A stretch of 64,000 nucleotides of DNA, from assembly GCA_024401565.1 (NCBI GenBank), contig JAKSKU010000009.1, forward strand, positions 1 through 64,000. Reading direction: 5' to 3'. Numbering within the stretch: position 1 is the first letter of the stretch; every line of letters starts with the position of its first letter. Under the pieces are notes generated by a model. It saw only the letters and a list, made by a program, of their open reading frames with translations, was not told the origin of the DNA and made no database searches. Origin of the DNA: Paludibacteraceae bacterium. Lineage in GTDB: Bacteria > Bacteroidota > Bacteroidia > Bacteroidales > Paludibacteraceae. This document shows, piece by piece, positions 24,177 through 33,628 of the stretch. The position numbers and the translations under genes are program-made.

Positions 24177-24193
24177 AATCTATTGTTGTTTAA

Positions 24194-24919
24194 TTATTTC
24201 GTGTATACCGGACGAATACAACGTCCTCCGCTTCGTCCACTTGAGTTGATTGCAAAGCTACGTTTTGTGAAAGTCAAACCCATTGAGAAATTTCTGTTGT
24301 CGTATGCAGAAGATGTCCAATAGTTTCCTGAATCGTCAGCGTCGTAGATCTGCTGCTCATAGTAGTAGCCTTTTGCCGGAATGAAAATATATTTTCTGTT
24401 CGGACCAATCACCTTATAGCCTTTAGTGCCATTTTTGATCATCCAAGTCCACTCGCACTTCTTTATCAATTCTTCTGCTTCCTCTTTTGTCGGCAGTCTC
24501 CATCCTTCGCCAAGAGTTTGAGTCGCGATGTCATAATTTTTCAAAAGATTCTCTTTCTTGTCGATAACCTTTTTTGATTTCAATTCCGCTAAAGAATAAG
24601 AGAATGTTGTTGAGTTGTTTGCGTTGTAATCCTTTTTTGTCTTCAACTCTCCCCATGCTATGTACGGACCGCTCTCCTCTGCTTTGTCTGTGCCAAGGTT
24701 GCACGACGCCCACTTGACGGACAAACCCAAATCTACCTCTCTGAATCCATAGTCTTCGTCGTCAAATGTTTCTACAACAAGATGACGTCCGTCGGAACAA
24801 TTATATGCATCGATTGATGCCTGAATCTGTTCAAGATTAGCATTTGAATTTGATTGGTCACCACAACTAGCGAATACAATTGTGGCTAATATAAACAAAA
24901 AAATACAGCGTGTTCTCAT
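24194..24919 (-). CDS. Lipoprotein with FISUMP-like domain
   Basis: A 241-residue lipoprotein. Signal peptide with lipobox VFASC at residues 15-19. The mature protein from about residue 58 has the marks of the FISUMP / major paralogous domain known from Fibrobacter and common in Bacteroidales: VDLGLSVKWASCNLG, AWGE, GEGWRLPTKEEAEEL, GNYWTSS and the ending GGRCIRPV. Such domains are thought to be extracellular, function uncertain. Monocistronic, with terminator. Confidence 0.8.
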   Translation of the reverse strand: MRTRCIFLFILATIVFASCGDQSNSNANLEQIQASIDAYNCSDGRHLVVETFDDEDYGFREVDLGLSVKWASCNLGTDKAEESGPYIAWGELKTKKDYNANNSTTFSYSLAELKSKKVIDKKENLLKNYDIATQTLGEGWRLPTKEEAEELIKKCEWTWMIKNGTKGYKVIGPNRKYIFIPAKGYYYEQQIYDADDSGNYWTSSAYDNRNFSMGLTFTKRSFAINSSGRSGGRCIRPVYTK

Positions 24920-24995
24920 ACAAAACTTGTCCTCTTTAAATCCTTATTGCTGACAAAATTACTAAAAGAAACCAAAAAAAAGAGGTTTTATAGAA

Positions 24996-25823
24996 TTATT
25001 TCTGTATTTGTTGATATTTATTTTGTTTTAAGATGAGTTGAGCATTTTTGCTGCCTAGCCTTGCTGCTTTCTCGTATGCGTCTTTGGCAAGATCCATTTT
25101 GTTTTGTGTGCTATAGTGATAAGCTAGATTTTCATAAGCAGAAGAGTAAGACGGATCGCATTGAATGGCTGTCTTGAACTCTTCTTCTGCTTTGTCTTTC
25201 TCCTTAAGTGAAACATAAGCCAGTCCTAAATAGTTGTGTACGTCGGCCAAAGATGGATGTGTGTCCAGGATTGTCTGAAACTGAAGCACGGCGTCTTCAA
25301 TTTCATGGTTGGCCATATATAGAACACCCAAGTTTCTGCGGGCAGAAACGTATTCTGGGTTGATTTTTAGTGATTTCTCGAAATAAAACTGCGACTCATT
25401 CTTGTCTCCCTTCATGCGGAAAGCACATCCTAACGCATTATACAAAGGAGCTTCGTCCGGCATTCTGTCGACGGCTTTGTTCAGCATCTCTATTGCGTAG
25501 GATGTGGCATTGCTGTTGATGAGGATATCGGCGGATGCGATTATCGCGTCTGTATACATGCTGTCTATCGATATTGCAGTCTCGTAGCTGTAGTTCGCTA
25601 CTGTCGAGTCGTCTTTGGCAAGATATGCGTCGCCTAGAGCTTTGTATACTATAGGATTGGTTTTGTCTTTCTTGATGTAGTCCTCGCACATTTTTTTCAC
25701 GTCATCCCATTGCTTGTTCTTGCATGCTTTTTGAATGTCGTCCACTGTGACGTTGCCGGAATTGGTGCAAGAAATAAATAAAGCTATAAAAGCAGTTATG
25801 ATAATGTTAGTATATTTCATCAT
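24996..25823 (-). CDS. Tetratricopeptide-repeat lipoprotein
   Basis: A 275-residue lipoprotein. Lipobox LFISC at about residues 15-19 and then successive TPR units to the C terminus (for example ALGCAFRMKGDKNESQFYFE, LGVLYMANHEIEDAVLQFQ, LGLAYVSLKEKDKAEEEFK, LAYHYSTQNKMDLAKDAYE). It is a periplasmic or membrane-associated scaffold for protein contacts; partner not evident. A fragment of the TIR element (25902-25940) lies between its start and the divergent gene. Confidence 0.85.
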   Translation of the reverse strand: MMKYTNIIITAFIALFISCTNSGNVTVDDIQKACKNKQWDDVKKMCEDYIKKDKTNPIVYKALGDAYLAKDDSTVANYSYETAISIDSMYTDAIIASADILINSNATSYAIEMLNKAVDRMPDEAPLYNALGCAFRMKGDKNESQFYFEKSLKINPEYVSARRNLGVLYMANHEIEDAVLQFQTILDTHPSLADVHNYLGLAYVSLKEKDKAEEEFKTAIQCDPSYSSAYENLAYHYSTQNKMDLAKDAYEKAARLGSKNAQLILKQNKYQQIQK

Positions 25824-25901
25824 ATTCTATTTTGGCGCAAATATAGCAATTTGTTCGTTTCTTTGAAATCAAGATTTAAGAGTATGAGAAATTTATTTTG
25901 C

Positions 25902-25940
25902 AATCCTCATTTGCGACAAATGGATTTATAATTGCCTTTG
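25902..25940 (+). repeat. TIR element fragment
   Basis: TGCAATCCTCATTTGCGACAAATGG.. TATAATTGCC resembles the right end of the element, with a changed terminus. Low-confidence relic. Confidence 0.4.
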
Positions 25941-25999
25941 TTATGAATCAGCGGAAAGATAAAATTCTTTTATTGGGTGCAACTATTCTCAAAAAATAA

Positions 26000-26007
26000 T
26001 AAATTTG
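26000..26007 (+). promoter_or_regulatory. -7 box of the lipoprotein-hemW unit
   Basis: TAAATTTG fits TAnnTTTG, 31 nt before the ATG at 26038. The -33 element is not clear. Confidence 0.45.
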
Positions 26008-26037
26008 CAAAATATGTATAACAATAGGATTAATATC

Positions 26038-26628
26038 ATGGTGAAGAAATTTGTTTTACTTGTGATGTCAATATTGACGTTGCTTTTGGCTTCTTGCAGA
26101 GAACAATTGGTAGATGAGATAGATGAGACACCGATCGATAAGGAATTGTTGAAAGGCGGATGGCATTTCGACTCTGTTATTGCGGTTATCAACACGAAAA
26201 ATGGAAGTATGCAGAATACGGCGGCTAATGTATGTCAGAATTTTATGACAAAGACAATGACGGTGCGTACTTTGTATTTCACAGAAGATACTGCATATTG
26301 CATTAAAGATATCGATGATGAGAATATCATGTCGATAGCACGCAGTTTTTATGTCGCAGACAATCATATTCTTCGTTTTGAGCAGGAAGATCATTTTCTT
26401 GGAAGTTGGTATCTGCCTTTCTGGTATATAAAGGATCAGACAGAAACTAATGCTACATTCTATTTGTGCAAGGACGAGATCGTGGATTTGCTTGTGGCAG
26501 ACGGTTCGGTGCCTCAGAATATTATCGACAAGATTGAGAGCGGAGCATGTTATTGCTATTTCAGCAAATGTAAATATCCTATCTTTGAGGAGATTGACGA
26601 GTCGGAAAAAGCCTGGATGAATAAATAG
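26038..26628 (+). CDS. Lipoprotein, function unknown
   Basis: A 196-residue lipoprotein with a clear signal peptide and lipobox LLASC at about residues 15-19. I chose the ATG at 26038 since it begins the signal peptide. The mature part begins REQLVDEIDETPIDKELLKGGWHFDS, like the lipocalin-type 'KGxW' start of small Bacteroidales lipoproteins, and is beta-rich. It precedes hemW by 9 nt and is probably cotranscribed; no functional link is evident. Confidence 0.75.
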   Translation: MVKKFVLLVMSILTLLLASCREQLVDEIDETPIDKELLKGGWHFDSVIAVINTKNGSMQNTAANVCQNFMTKTMTVRTLYFTEDTAYCIKDIDDENIMSIARSFYVADNHILRFEQEDHFLGSWYLPFWYIKDQTETNATFYLCKDEIVDLLVADGSVPQNIIDKIESGACYCYFSKCKYPIFEEIDESEKAWMNK

Positions 26629-26637
26629 TCATATACG

Positions 26638-27783
26638 GTGGCTGGACTATATATTCATATTCCACTTTGTACCCAAAGGTGTAGCTACTGCGATTTCTTT
26701 TCCACTACGTTGCTCTCGAAACGTGGGGAGCTGATTGACGCGTTGTGCAAGGAGATGGTGATGCGTAAGAATTATCTTCCTGTAGACGCTAATGTGCTTG
26801 AGACCATCTATATCGGTGGCGGTACTCCGTCGCTGCTGACGTCTGATGAAATAAACACTCTGATTAGCCATGCCTTTACCGTCTTCCCTCATATTGAGAA
26901 AGAAAAGATGGAGATCACGATGGAGGCTAATCCTAACGACCTTACAGATGATTATCTGCAGCGTTTGTCGAATACGCCGATTAATAGACTTAGTATAGGA
27001 ATCCAGACGTTTGTAGATGACGAACTTAAAATTATCAATCGTCGACATACTTCTAAAGAGGCTATGGAAGCGGTGGCTAACGCAAGAAAGCATGGCTTTG
27101 AAAATATAAGTGTGGATCTGATTTATGGTTTGCCTATGCAGACAATCGAATCGTGGAAGTATTCCGTCGGCACTGCTATATCTCTTTCTCCAAACCATAT
27201 ATCGGCTTATTGCCTTGAACTTCATGAAGGTTCGCTTTTGACTAAAAAATTAGAAAAGGGCGAAATCGACGTTATGGATGAAAATGATTGTCTGGATTGC
27301 TTCAAAATCTTGCATGACCGCACCAAAGAGGCCGGCTTTGAACATTATGAAATATCTAATTTCGCTTTGCCAAACTATAGGTCGCGACATAATTCATCTT
27401 ATTGGAGAGATATTCCATATATAGGCGTGGGTCCTGCTGCCCATTCTTATAATAGAGTAGGACGACAGTGGAATGTGTCGCATCTCCCTAAATATCTTAA
27501 AGCTATAAAAGAGAATAAGCTAGATTTGGAATGTGAAGAACTATCCTTGAATGAACGTTACAATGACTATATACTTACTGCTTTGCGTACGTGTGAGGGG
27601 ATAGACTTCCGCTTCATAGAATTAAAGTTCGGATCTGATGTATTGAAATATACAAAGGAGATAGCCGCGCGACAGGTGGCTCTCGACAATGTGGTTGTGG
27701 AAAACGACATGTGTCATCTTACAGAGAAAGGCATCTTTATCTCAGACTCTATATTTACTGAATTTATCATAGTGGAGGAGTAA
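26638..27783 (+). CDS. hemW: Radical SAM heme chaperone HemW
   Basis: A 381-residue radical SAM protein formerly annotated as oxygen-independent coproporphyrinogen III oxidase. The cluster motif CTQRCSYCDF (CxxxCxxC) is at about residues 12-21; YIGGGTPSLL and EANPND follow, then RLSIGIQTF. It lacks the extra N-terminal Cys-rich region of true HemN. HemW binds heme and delivers it to respiratory enzymes. The start codon is GTG at 26638, 9 nt after the upstream lipoprotein stop; the next Met is too far inside. Confidence 0.92.
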   Translation: MAGLYIHIPLCTQRCSYCDFFSTTLLSKRGELIDALCKEMVMRKNYLPVDANVLETIYIGGGTPSLLTSDEINTLISHAFTVFPHIEKEKMEITMEANPNDLTDDYLQRLSNTPINRLSIGIQTFVDDELKIINRRHTSKEAMEAVANARKHGFENISVDLIYGLPMQTIESWKYSVGTAISLSPNHISAYCLELHEGSLLTKKLEKGEIDVMDENDCLDCFKILHDRTKEAGFEHYEISNFALPNYRSRHNSSYWRDIPYIGVGPAAHSYNRVGRQWNVSHLPKYLKAIKENKLDLECEELSLNERYNDYILTALRTCEGIDFRFIELKFGSDVLKYTKEIAARQVALDNVVVENDMCHLTEKGIFISDSIFTEFIIVEE

Positions 27784-27787
27784 AAAA

Positions 27788-27814
27788 TGAGGGCATATTA
27801 AAAATACACCCTCA
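27788..27814. terminator. Bidirectional terminator
   Basis: TGAGGG-catattaaaaataca-CCCTCA hairpin between the convergent hemW and secreted-protein genes. Confidence 0.5.
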
Positions 27815-27837
27815 CCTTTGTTAATGATTGATTTCTA

Positions 27838-29214
27838 TTACTTTTTAATGAATTTTGTCTGCTTGCCGTTCATATCCAAAATGTAGATGCCGTTCTTCAA
27901 TGGGGCAATGTTGACAGGTTGGTCGTTAGAGTAGACAACAACACGTCCAGACATATCATAGATTGTGTAATAGTTGCTGATCTTGTCATTCTCTTCGTTA
28001 ATGAACAAAGACTCGCCGTCATTCACAAAGTCTAGATCTTGATCAAAATCGTCAAAGCTAGCTCTTGTTCTTCTCTGCTTAATTTGATCCAGTGTGTAGT
28101 TTACAACAATCTCTTTCTCAAGTCTTCTCACTCCATCCCACATGACAAGTTTCCATGTTCCATTGCGACTTAGATCATAAGCATTCAATGGCAGAGTTAA
28201 AAGATTCATATCGCCTCCGAATTGTCCTCCTCCAAATTTCACGAATGTATTAGATCCTACAGGTTTGTGATACCACTCGTAACATACATTTTTGCAATTG
28301 TTGCCGAAGTAATCTTCTAAATCGTCGTATGTTATATTGGATGAGATTTTGATTTGGTTGCTTCCGACTGTTGGCTCCATTTTTGTTTCCAAAGAAGGCA
28401 AGTCCAATTTGCCAATAGTGTAACCTGCTTCTAGTTTGATGTCATCGATACAAAAACCATAATGATATGACTTTTCTGACATCAATTCAATCTTCAAAGT
28501 AATATAATTCCCTTTGAAAGTTAAGAATTCCCATGAATTAAACTCTACCGATACCTCTCTCCACTGAATCGGATTCTGTTTGGAATCAGACATTTTTAAG
28601 CCTGGTGTTGTTTTTATTACGCTGCCAAGAATAGAGCCATCATTTGAAATGGCACTTAATTTGACTGTGAAATCGCCATCTTTTTCGCCAACAGAAGATA
28701 TCCACATTGACGCTCTGTACTTAGTTTTGCCGTAATCGAAAACCTCGATAGTGTTTTCGTAAATGGTCCTGACATTTTTTATGCTCTTCCCTTCTTTTTT
28801 TAGCAAGTCGGGATTGGCAGGAATGACATAAACAAAAGCACCTGTTGTGTTCGAACCTGGTTTTGTGTGGTCACTTCCATAGATTCTTTTATTGTAAGGA
28901 GCTGGAATGTAATCTAAGTTGGCATAACCAAATAGTTCATTGTAGAAATCAGATGGGTTTACCATTAGTCCCAAATTTCCTCTACCACCTCTGTCGTATC
29001 TATCATAAAGGTCTTGATAGTAACGTGGTTGTGAGGCACGTCTAGTACCTTGGCTTATTGTCCAGTAGTTTTGGTTGTAGAATCCTCTTATCCCATTGCA
29101 TGAGTGGTCAAATACTCCTGCTCCGAAATCATCAAAGAAAACTCTTCGCATCGATTCTGCCTGCGATGACATTGCAGCTAACACTGTAGCTAATGATAAT
29201 AAAAACTTTTTCAT
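27838..29214 (-). CDS. Secreted protein with C-terminal sorting-type domain
   Basis: A 458-residue secreted protein. Signal peptide MKKFLLSLATVLAAMSSQA. A jelly-roll or carbohydrate-binding-like N-terminal region (about 25-260: FFDDFG, NYWTISQG, FCIDDIKLEAG) is of a kind common at the start of secreted Bacteroidetes proteins, followed by an Ig-like segment. The last 70 residues are a type A sorting-like domain: YTIYDMSGRVVVYS, PLKNGIYILDMNGK and the basic end TKFIKK. No enzyme motif was recognised. It has an unusually long leader, about 195 nt if the -7 box at 29415 is used. Confidence 0.7.
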   Translation of the reverse strand: MKKFLLSLATVLAAMSSQAESMRRVFFDDFGAGVFDHSCNGIRGFYNQNYWTISQGTRRASQPRYYQDLYDRYDRGGRGNLGLMVNPSDFYNELFGYANLDYIPAPYNKRIYGSDHTKPGSNTTGAFVYVIPANPDLLKKEGKSIKNVRTIYENTIEVFDYGKTKYRASMWISSVGEKDGDFTVKLSAISNDGSILGSVIKTTPGLKMSDSKQNPIQWREVSVEFNSWEFLTFKGNYITLKIELMSEKSYHYGFCIDDIKLEAGYTIGKLDLPSLETKMEPTVGSNQIKISSNITYDDLEDYFGNNCKNVCYEWYHKPVGSNTFVKFGGGQFGGDMNLLTLPLNAYDLSRNGTWKLVMWDGVRRLEKEIVVNYTLDQIKQRRTRASFDDFDQDLDFVNDGESLFINEENDKISNYYTIYDMSGRVVVYSNDQPVNIAPLKNGIYILDMNGKQTKFIKK

Positions 29215-29414
29215 TTTTTTTTAAATTAAACGTTAACATTCTTGACTTAAACTTAACAATCAATAAGACAATTTATTTGAAAGATTATGAGATTCTTGCA
29301 AATTGACTTATCTAAATTTCCTTGTATCCTATAAATCAAAAAACTCATTTTCGCATGACACTAAACAACTTCTTGATCAAAAATAAATGTTTTATTGTTC
29401 AAATGAATTCTTTG

Positions 29415-29443
29415 CAAAGGTAGTAAAATATATTTAAACACAA
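29415..29443 (-). promoter_or_regulatory. Promoter of the secreted-protein gene
   Basis: Minus strand: TTG, 18-nt spacer, TACCTTTG. It predicts a leader of about 195 nt. Confidence 0.5.
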
Positions 29444-29501
29444 GCCGCACTATTAAAAATTAACAAATTTTAATAGGGGCTACTTTGACATTGTGGCAAA
29501 T

Positions 29502-29536
29502 AAAAAAGGCTGCCCAAATTGAGCAGCCTTTCGTAT
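29502..29536 (-). terminator. Terminator after maeB
   Basis: Minus strand AAAGGCTGC-tcaatttg-GGCAGCCTTTTTT, stem plus T-tract, 17 nt after the stop. Confidence 0.85.
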
Positions 29537-29552
29537 GATTAATCCTAGTGGA

Positions 29553-31826
29553 TTATTTCTTTCCGTTGATCTGAGCGTCGATAACTGCGATAGTTACGAT
29601 GTTCATGATGTCACGTACTGATGCCTCTGGCTCACAAACGTAGATAGGCTTCTTCAATCCCATCTGAACTGGGCCAACGTTCTCAGCAAGACCCATAGAA
29701 AGAAGAGTCTTGTAAGTGATGTTAGCTGAACTTAGGTTAGGGAAGATCAATGTGTTGACATCCTTACCCTCTAGCTTAGAGAATGGGTATGTAGCTGAAC
29801 GAAGATCCTTGTCAAGAGCGAAGTTAACCTGCATCTCACCGTCTACCAAGATCTCTGGGTGGTTCTTGTGTAGGCTCTCAACTGCCTTGTGAACTGTAAC
29901 TGGAGAACCAGTGTTGTCAGCGCCGAAGTTGCTGTAAGAAAGCATTGCGATAACTGGATCGACGTCGAAGATCTTAACGCTGTCGTTAGTCAACTTAACG
30001 ATCTCCTCAAGTGCCTCTGCAGTTGGGTGGTTGTTAACCAATGTGTCTGCCAAGAAGTAAGTTCCCTTAGCTGTGTTGACGATGTTAAGAGCTGCGATGT
30101 GGTTGATGCCCTCACGAGTTCCTACGATCTCAAGAGCTGGCTTGATAGCGTCTGTGTACTTAGTGTAAACACCGCATACCATAGCGTCTGCGTCACCCAT
30201 CTCAACCATCATTGTAGCGAAGTAGCTGCGGTTGAACATCAACTCAAGGCTCTCAGCGTATGTGTAACCTGAACGTGCGTTCTTCTCTGCCAAGTACTTA
30301 GCGTAGCGCTCGCGACGTGAGTTCTGGCTCTCAGCACGGTTGTTGATGATCTCGATTCCTGAGATATTGATGTTGTTCTCCTCTGCGATACGAGCGATGT
30401 TAGTCTCGTTACCAACAAGAACTGGAACGCAGATACCGTCAGCCTTAGCAGAAACTGCAGCCTCAAGTACGCTTACACAGTTTGGCTCAGAGAATACAAC
30501 CTTCTTAGGAGCCTTCTTAGCGCGAACACGTAGACCGTCGATTAGCTTGTTGTTCAAGCCCATGCGGTGACGTAGCTGCTCACGGTAAAGATCCCAATCC
30601 TTGATCTCGTGACGTGCAACACCACTTTCGATAGCTGCCTTTGCAACTGCTGGAGCAACTGTCTCAAGTAGACGTGGGTCAAGAGCTGTAGGGATCAAAT
30701 ACTCCTTGCCGAATGCCATTGTCTTACCACCGTATGCCTTGCTTACGATCTCTGGAACTGGCTTCTTAGCCAACTCAGCAAGAGCACGAACGGCTGCAAG
30801 CTTCATCTCCTCGTTGATTGCCTTTGAGTGAGTATCAAGAGCACCACGGAAGATATAAGGGAATCCAAGTACGTTGTTGATCTGGTTAGGATAATCTGAA
30901 CGACCTGTTCCGAAGATGATATCTGGACGAGATGCCATAGCATCCTCGTAAGTGATCTCTGGGTTAGGGTTTGCAAGAGCAAACACGATTGGGTTGCTAG
31001 CCATTGAGCGAACCATGTCCTGAGACAAGATGTTACCCTTTGACAATCCCAAGAATACGTCAGCACCCTTGATAGCCTCCTCTAGTGTGTTGATATCACG
31101 GTCTGTCTTAAACTCCTCCTTACGTGGGTTAAGGTCAGTTCTCTTAGAGTTGATAACACCCTTAGAGTCGCACATTACGATGTTCTTCTTCTGAGCACCA
31201 AGAGCTACATATAGACGAGTACATGAGTTTGCTGCTGCACCTGCACCGTTGACAACGATCTTAGCGTCCTCGATCTTCTTGCCTGCAACCTCAAGAGCGT
31301 TCAAAAGAGCTGCAGAAGAGATGATAGCTGTACCGTGCTGGTCGTCGTGCATCAAAGGAATGTCAAGCTCAGCCTTTAGTCTGTCCTCGATCTCGAAACA
31401 CTCAGGAGCCTTGATATCCTCAAGGTTGATACCACCGAATGTAGGAGCGATTGCCTTTACTACCTCACAGAACTTGTCGATGTTCTTCTCGTTAACTTCG
31501 ATGTCGAATACATCAACGTCTGCAAAAATCTTGAACAACAAGCCCTTACCTTCCATAACTGGCTTTCCAGCAACTGCACCTATGTCACCAAGACCAAGCA
31601 CTGCAGTACCGTTAGAGATTACAGCTACAAGGTTGCCCTTCGCAGTGTAGTCGTAAGCATAGTTGTTGTCTTTCTGGATTTCCAAGCATGGTTCAGCAAC
31701 ACCTGGAGAGTATGCCAATGAAAGGTCTCTCTGAGTTGCAGTAGGCTTTGTAGGGATCACCTGGATCTTACCAGGGCGTCCTTCTGCGTGATACTTAAGT
31801 GCATCACTCATCTTTTTGTTGTCCAT
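29553..31826 (-). CDS. maeB: Malic enzyme / phosphotransacetylase-like fusion (MaeB type)
   Basis: A 757-residue malate dehydrogenase (oxaloacetate-decarboxylating), NADP type. The N-terminal malic enzyme part shows [23 protein letters not shown] [13 protein letters not shown] and GAGAAANSC (NADP fold). The C-terminal part (about 430-757) is phosphotransacetylase-like (for example [19 protein letters not shown]), a non-catalytic regulatory domain in MaeB. It converts malate to pyruvate plus CO2, giving NADPH. I chose the ATG at 31826 rather than the open frame start at 31856, because the promoter at 31867-31898 would leave no leader for the longer form. Confidence 0.93.
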   Translation of the reverse strand: MDNKKMSDALKYHAEGRPGKIQVIPTKPTATQRDLSLAYSPGVAEPCLEIQKDNNYAYDYTAKGNLVAVISNGTAVLGLGDIGAVAGKPVMEGKGLLFKIFADVDVFDIEVNEKNIDKFCEVVKAIAPTFGGINLEDIKAPECFEIEDRLKAELDIPLMHDDQHGTAIISSAALLNALEVAGKKIEDAKIVVNGAGAAANSCTRLYVALGAQKKNIVMCDSKGVINSKRTDLNPRKEEFKTDRDINTLEEAIKGADVFLGLSKGNILSQDMVRSMASNPIVFALANPNPEITYEDAMASRPDIIFGTGRSDYPNQINNVLGFPYIFRGALDTHSKAINEEMKLAAVRALAELAKKPVPEIVSKAYGGKTMAFGKEYLIPTALDPRLLETVAPAVAKAAIESGVARHEIKDWDLYREQLRHRMGLNNKLIDGLRVRAKKAPKKVVFSEPNCVSVLEAAVSAKADGICVPVLVGNETNIARIAEENNINISGIEIINNRAESQNSRRERYAKYLAEKNARSGYTYAESLELMFNRSYFATMMVEMGDADAMVCGVYTKYTDAIKPALEIVGTREGINHIAALNIVNTAKGTYFLADTLVNNHPTAEALEEIVKLTNDSVKIFDVDPVIAMLSYSNFGADNTGSPVTVHKAVESLHKNHPEILVDGEMQVNFALDKDLRSATYPFSKLEGKDVNTLIFPNLSSANITYKTLLSMGLAENVGPVQMGLKKPIYVCEPEASVRDIMNIVTIAVIDAQINGKK

Positions 31827-31866
31827 TGTATAATTTCTAAAAATGTTCTTATTCACGTTAACGATA

Positions 31867-31898
31867 CAAAGATATGCTTTTTGTCAAAAAAATGCAAA
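31867..31898 (-). promoter_or_regulatory. Promoter of maeB
   Basis: Minus strand: TTTG, 20-nt spacer, TATCTTTG. It predicts a start about 34 nt before the ATG at 31826. Confidence 0.7.
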
Positions 31899-32108
31899 AA
31901 ATATATGTTTTATAACTCATTTCGTAAGGAAAAATGCATTTTTATTGATGTTTCTTACTCTTTTTTGCAGTTTTAGTTCCTAATTGTAAGTTTAGCGTAA
32001 AATGTAAAAAAAAACGTAGGTGTTTTTTATCTCGTAAGTAAAGTGATGTATTTAAATATTTATTAATTTTGAATTCAGTTGATGTGAAAACTTTATTATT
32101 ATTTAATC

Positions 32109-32903
32109 ATGAAAAAAGCAAAATTGTTTTTGTCCTTGGTCGTATATCTATGTGCGATGGGAGTAAATGCACAAGACGTGATTGTTTTCCGAAATGGAGA
32201 TGAGGTTGAGGCCAAAGTGGAGGAAATTTCTTCAACCCAGATAAAGTACAAGCGCACCTCTAATCTTGATGGCCCTAGTTATGTTTCTGAAAAATCTGAA
32301 GTGTCTGTCATTAAGTATAATAATGGGGAACAAGAGGTTTTTGATGCGGTGCCGGTTTCTTCAAATCTGTACCCGAAGCCAATGCCTGCTGTTTTTAACG
32401 ATGTGAAAGTGACGAGAAAATCACCTTCTGGGTTGGCTTATAGAGACAATAATATGTATTTGTCAAACAGTGAGGCAAACAATTATTTAGGATCAGATTA
32501 CTTCGCTTTTTCTGAGCAGTCTCATAGAATGAAGAGTGGATTTGGATTGATGATGATGGGAGCGGGCCTATATGTGGCAATGCCTACTTTTCTTATATTA
32601 AGTTTTGCTACTAGTGAAAATGCGGGAGACAGCAGCAATCATTACAGCTACGACTATTATGACGCTGACCGTTATGTGAATACGCCATTCTTGGTTGCCA
32701 GTGTGGTAAGTGGAGTCGCTGCGTGTGTGGCTTTACCAATTGGTGTCGTAAAGTTTGCAACTGGTAAAACAAGATGCCATAGAATCTTAAAGAACCACTA
32801 TAGTACTGTTTATGAAGAGAATCCCAAAGAAGGTTCGTATGATAATCTGACATTTAAGGTTAATGCCAAACCAAATGGATTATCAATGTCTTTGAGTTTC
32901 TAA
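32109..32903 (+). CDS. Secreted/membrane protein of a conserved Bacteroidetes type
   Basis: A 264-residue protein with signal peptide (MKKAKLFLSLVVYLCAMGVNA). The mature N terminus DVIVFRNGDEVEAKVEEISSTQIKYKR is a recurrent Bacteroidetes module (I recall many proteins with D-x-I-x-F-x-N-G-D-x-x-x-A-K-V-x-E). Two hydrophobic helices follow in the second half (about residues 142-165 and 190-215), ending in a short basic tail. Function unknown. Monocistronic; a TIR element follows. Confidence 0.7.
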   Translation: MKKAKLFLSLVVYLCAMGVNAQDVIVFRNGDEVEAKVEEISSTQIKYKRTSNLDGPSYVSEKSEVSVIKYNNGEQEVFDAVPVSSNLYPKPMPAVFNDVKVTRKSPSGLAYRDNNMYLSNSEANNYLGSDYFAFSEQSHRMKSGFGLMMMGAGLYVAMPTFLILSFATSENAGDSSNHYSYDYYDADRYVNTPFLVASVVSGVAACVALPIGVVKFATGKTRCHRILKNHYSTVYEENPKEGSYDNLTFKVNAKPNGLSMSLSF

Positions 32904-32927
32904 TGCTGATTTGAAATAATTTAGGAG

Positions 32928-33042
32928 ATTATATAGCAGTTTCCCAAACACGTTTTTTTAATACGCTCGCCCTATCGGGCTCGCATTAGTGGAGGGGTTA
33001 GGGCGTTCCGCCCTTAACAATCCTCATTTTGGACAACTATAA
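32928..33042 (+). repeat. TIR element, copy 5
   Basis: TTATATAGCAGTTTCCCAAACACG at the left, TACGCTCGCCCTATCGGGCTCGCA hairpin, GGTTAGGGCG-TTC-CGCCCTTAAC palindrome, AATCCTCATTTTGGACAACTATAA at the right. It is almost complete; the left terminus has a base change (TTTCCC for TTGTCC). Confidence 0.8.
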
Positions 33043-33058
33043 TCACCATAGTTTATTA

Positions 33059-33092
33059 ATGAAAGACGGAGCCATTACACTCCGTCTTTTTA
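33059..33092. terminator. Bidirectional terminator
   Basis: AAAGACGGAG-ccatta-CACTCCGTCTTTTT between convergent genes at 32903 and 33167. Confidence 0.75.
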
Positions 33093-33166
33093 TTCTATCA
33101 GTTTTTGAAAATGCTGTTAGGAGACGTGGTGTGGTTTTATTCTGCATTCCTAATTCAGCATTTCTC

Positions 33167-33580
33167 TCATTCTCCTGCGATCGTAGCTACAATCTTTCTT
33201 GCTCCGCCGTAGTTTCTGAACTCGCAAAGGTATATTCCCTGCCAAGTGCCAAGGTTCAATCTGCCGTTGGAGATTGGAATAGTAAGGCTGTCGCCGACGA
33301 GTGTGCTTTTGGCGTGGGCTGGCATATCGTCGTCGCCCTCGAGAGTATGCTGGTAATAGGGCTCACGTTCCTTCACCATACGGTTGAAGATGCTCTCCAT
33401 GTCGACGCGGACATCTGGATCAGCGTTCTCATTGATGGTCAGTCCGGCCGACGTATGCTTGATGAAGAGGTTGAGCAAGCCCACTTTGGGCAATGCTGGC
33501 AAATGTGACAGTATCTCACTAGTGACGAGGTGAAATCCACGTCGCTTTTCATTAAGGGAAAACTCTACTTGCGTCCACAT
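33167..33580 (-). CDS. YjbQ (UPF0047) family protein
   Basis: A 137-residue protein of the YjbQ/secondary thiamine-phosphate synthase family. Family marks: FIKHTSAGLTINENADPDVR, HTLEGDDDMPAH and LGTWQGIYLCEFR. The conserved His, Asp and Glu residues are thought to bind metal. The Escherichia coli YjbQ has weak thiamine phosphate synthase activity; the true role is uncertain. The ATG at 33580 fits family length. Confidence 0.9.
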   Translation of the reverse strand: MWTQVEFSLNEKRRGFHLVTSEILSHLPALPKVGLLNLFIKHTSAGLTINENADPDVRVDMESIFNRMVKEREPYYQHTLEGDDDMPAHAKSTLVGDSLTIPISNGRLNLGTWQGIYLCEFRNYGGARKIVATIAGE

Positions 33581-33604
33581 ATAATGTCCGTACTTTTTAT
33601 TTTC

Positions 33605-33623
33605 AGAGACGCACGTCTCTACG
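33605..33623. repeat. GTAGAGACG-family palindrome, short form
   Basis: AGAGACGCACGTCTCTACG, a near palindrome between the YjbQ start and the chagasin-like gene's stop. Related to 14227-14254. Confidence 0.5.
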
Positions 33624-33628
33624 ATTGG

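Larger units (their letters stand above)
29215..29552. other. Intergenic region between the secreted protein and maeB
   Basis: 338 bp without a gene. It holds the maeB terminator (29502-29536), a candidate promoter of the secreted-protein gene (29415-29443) and a long AT-rich leader. No RNA structure was recognised. Confidence 0.6.

Noticed and set aside
24010..24323. 100-residue plus-strand open frame across the TIR element
   Set aside because: It begins in the element and ends opposite the lipoprotein gene; no protein features.
33029..33508. 159-residue open frame on the plus strand
   Set aside because: It lies opposite the YjbQ gene, which has clear family motifs; the frame has no recognisable features and starts in a terminator.
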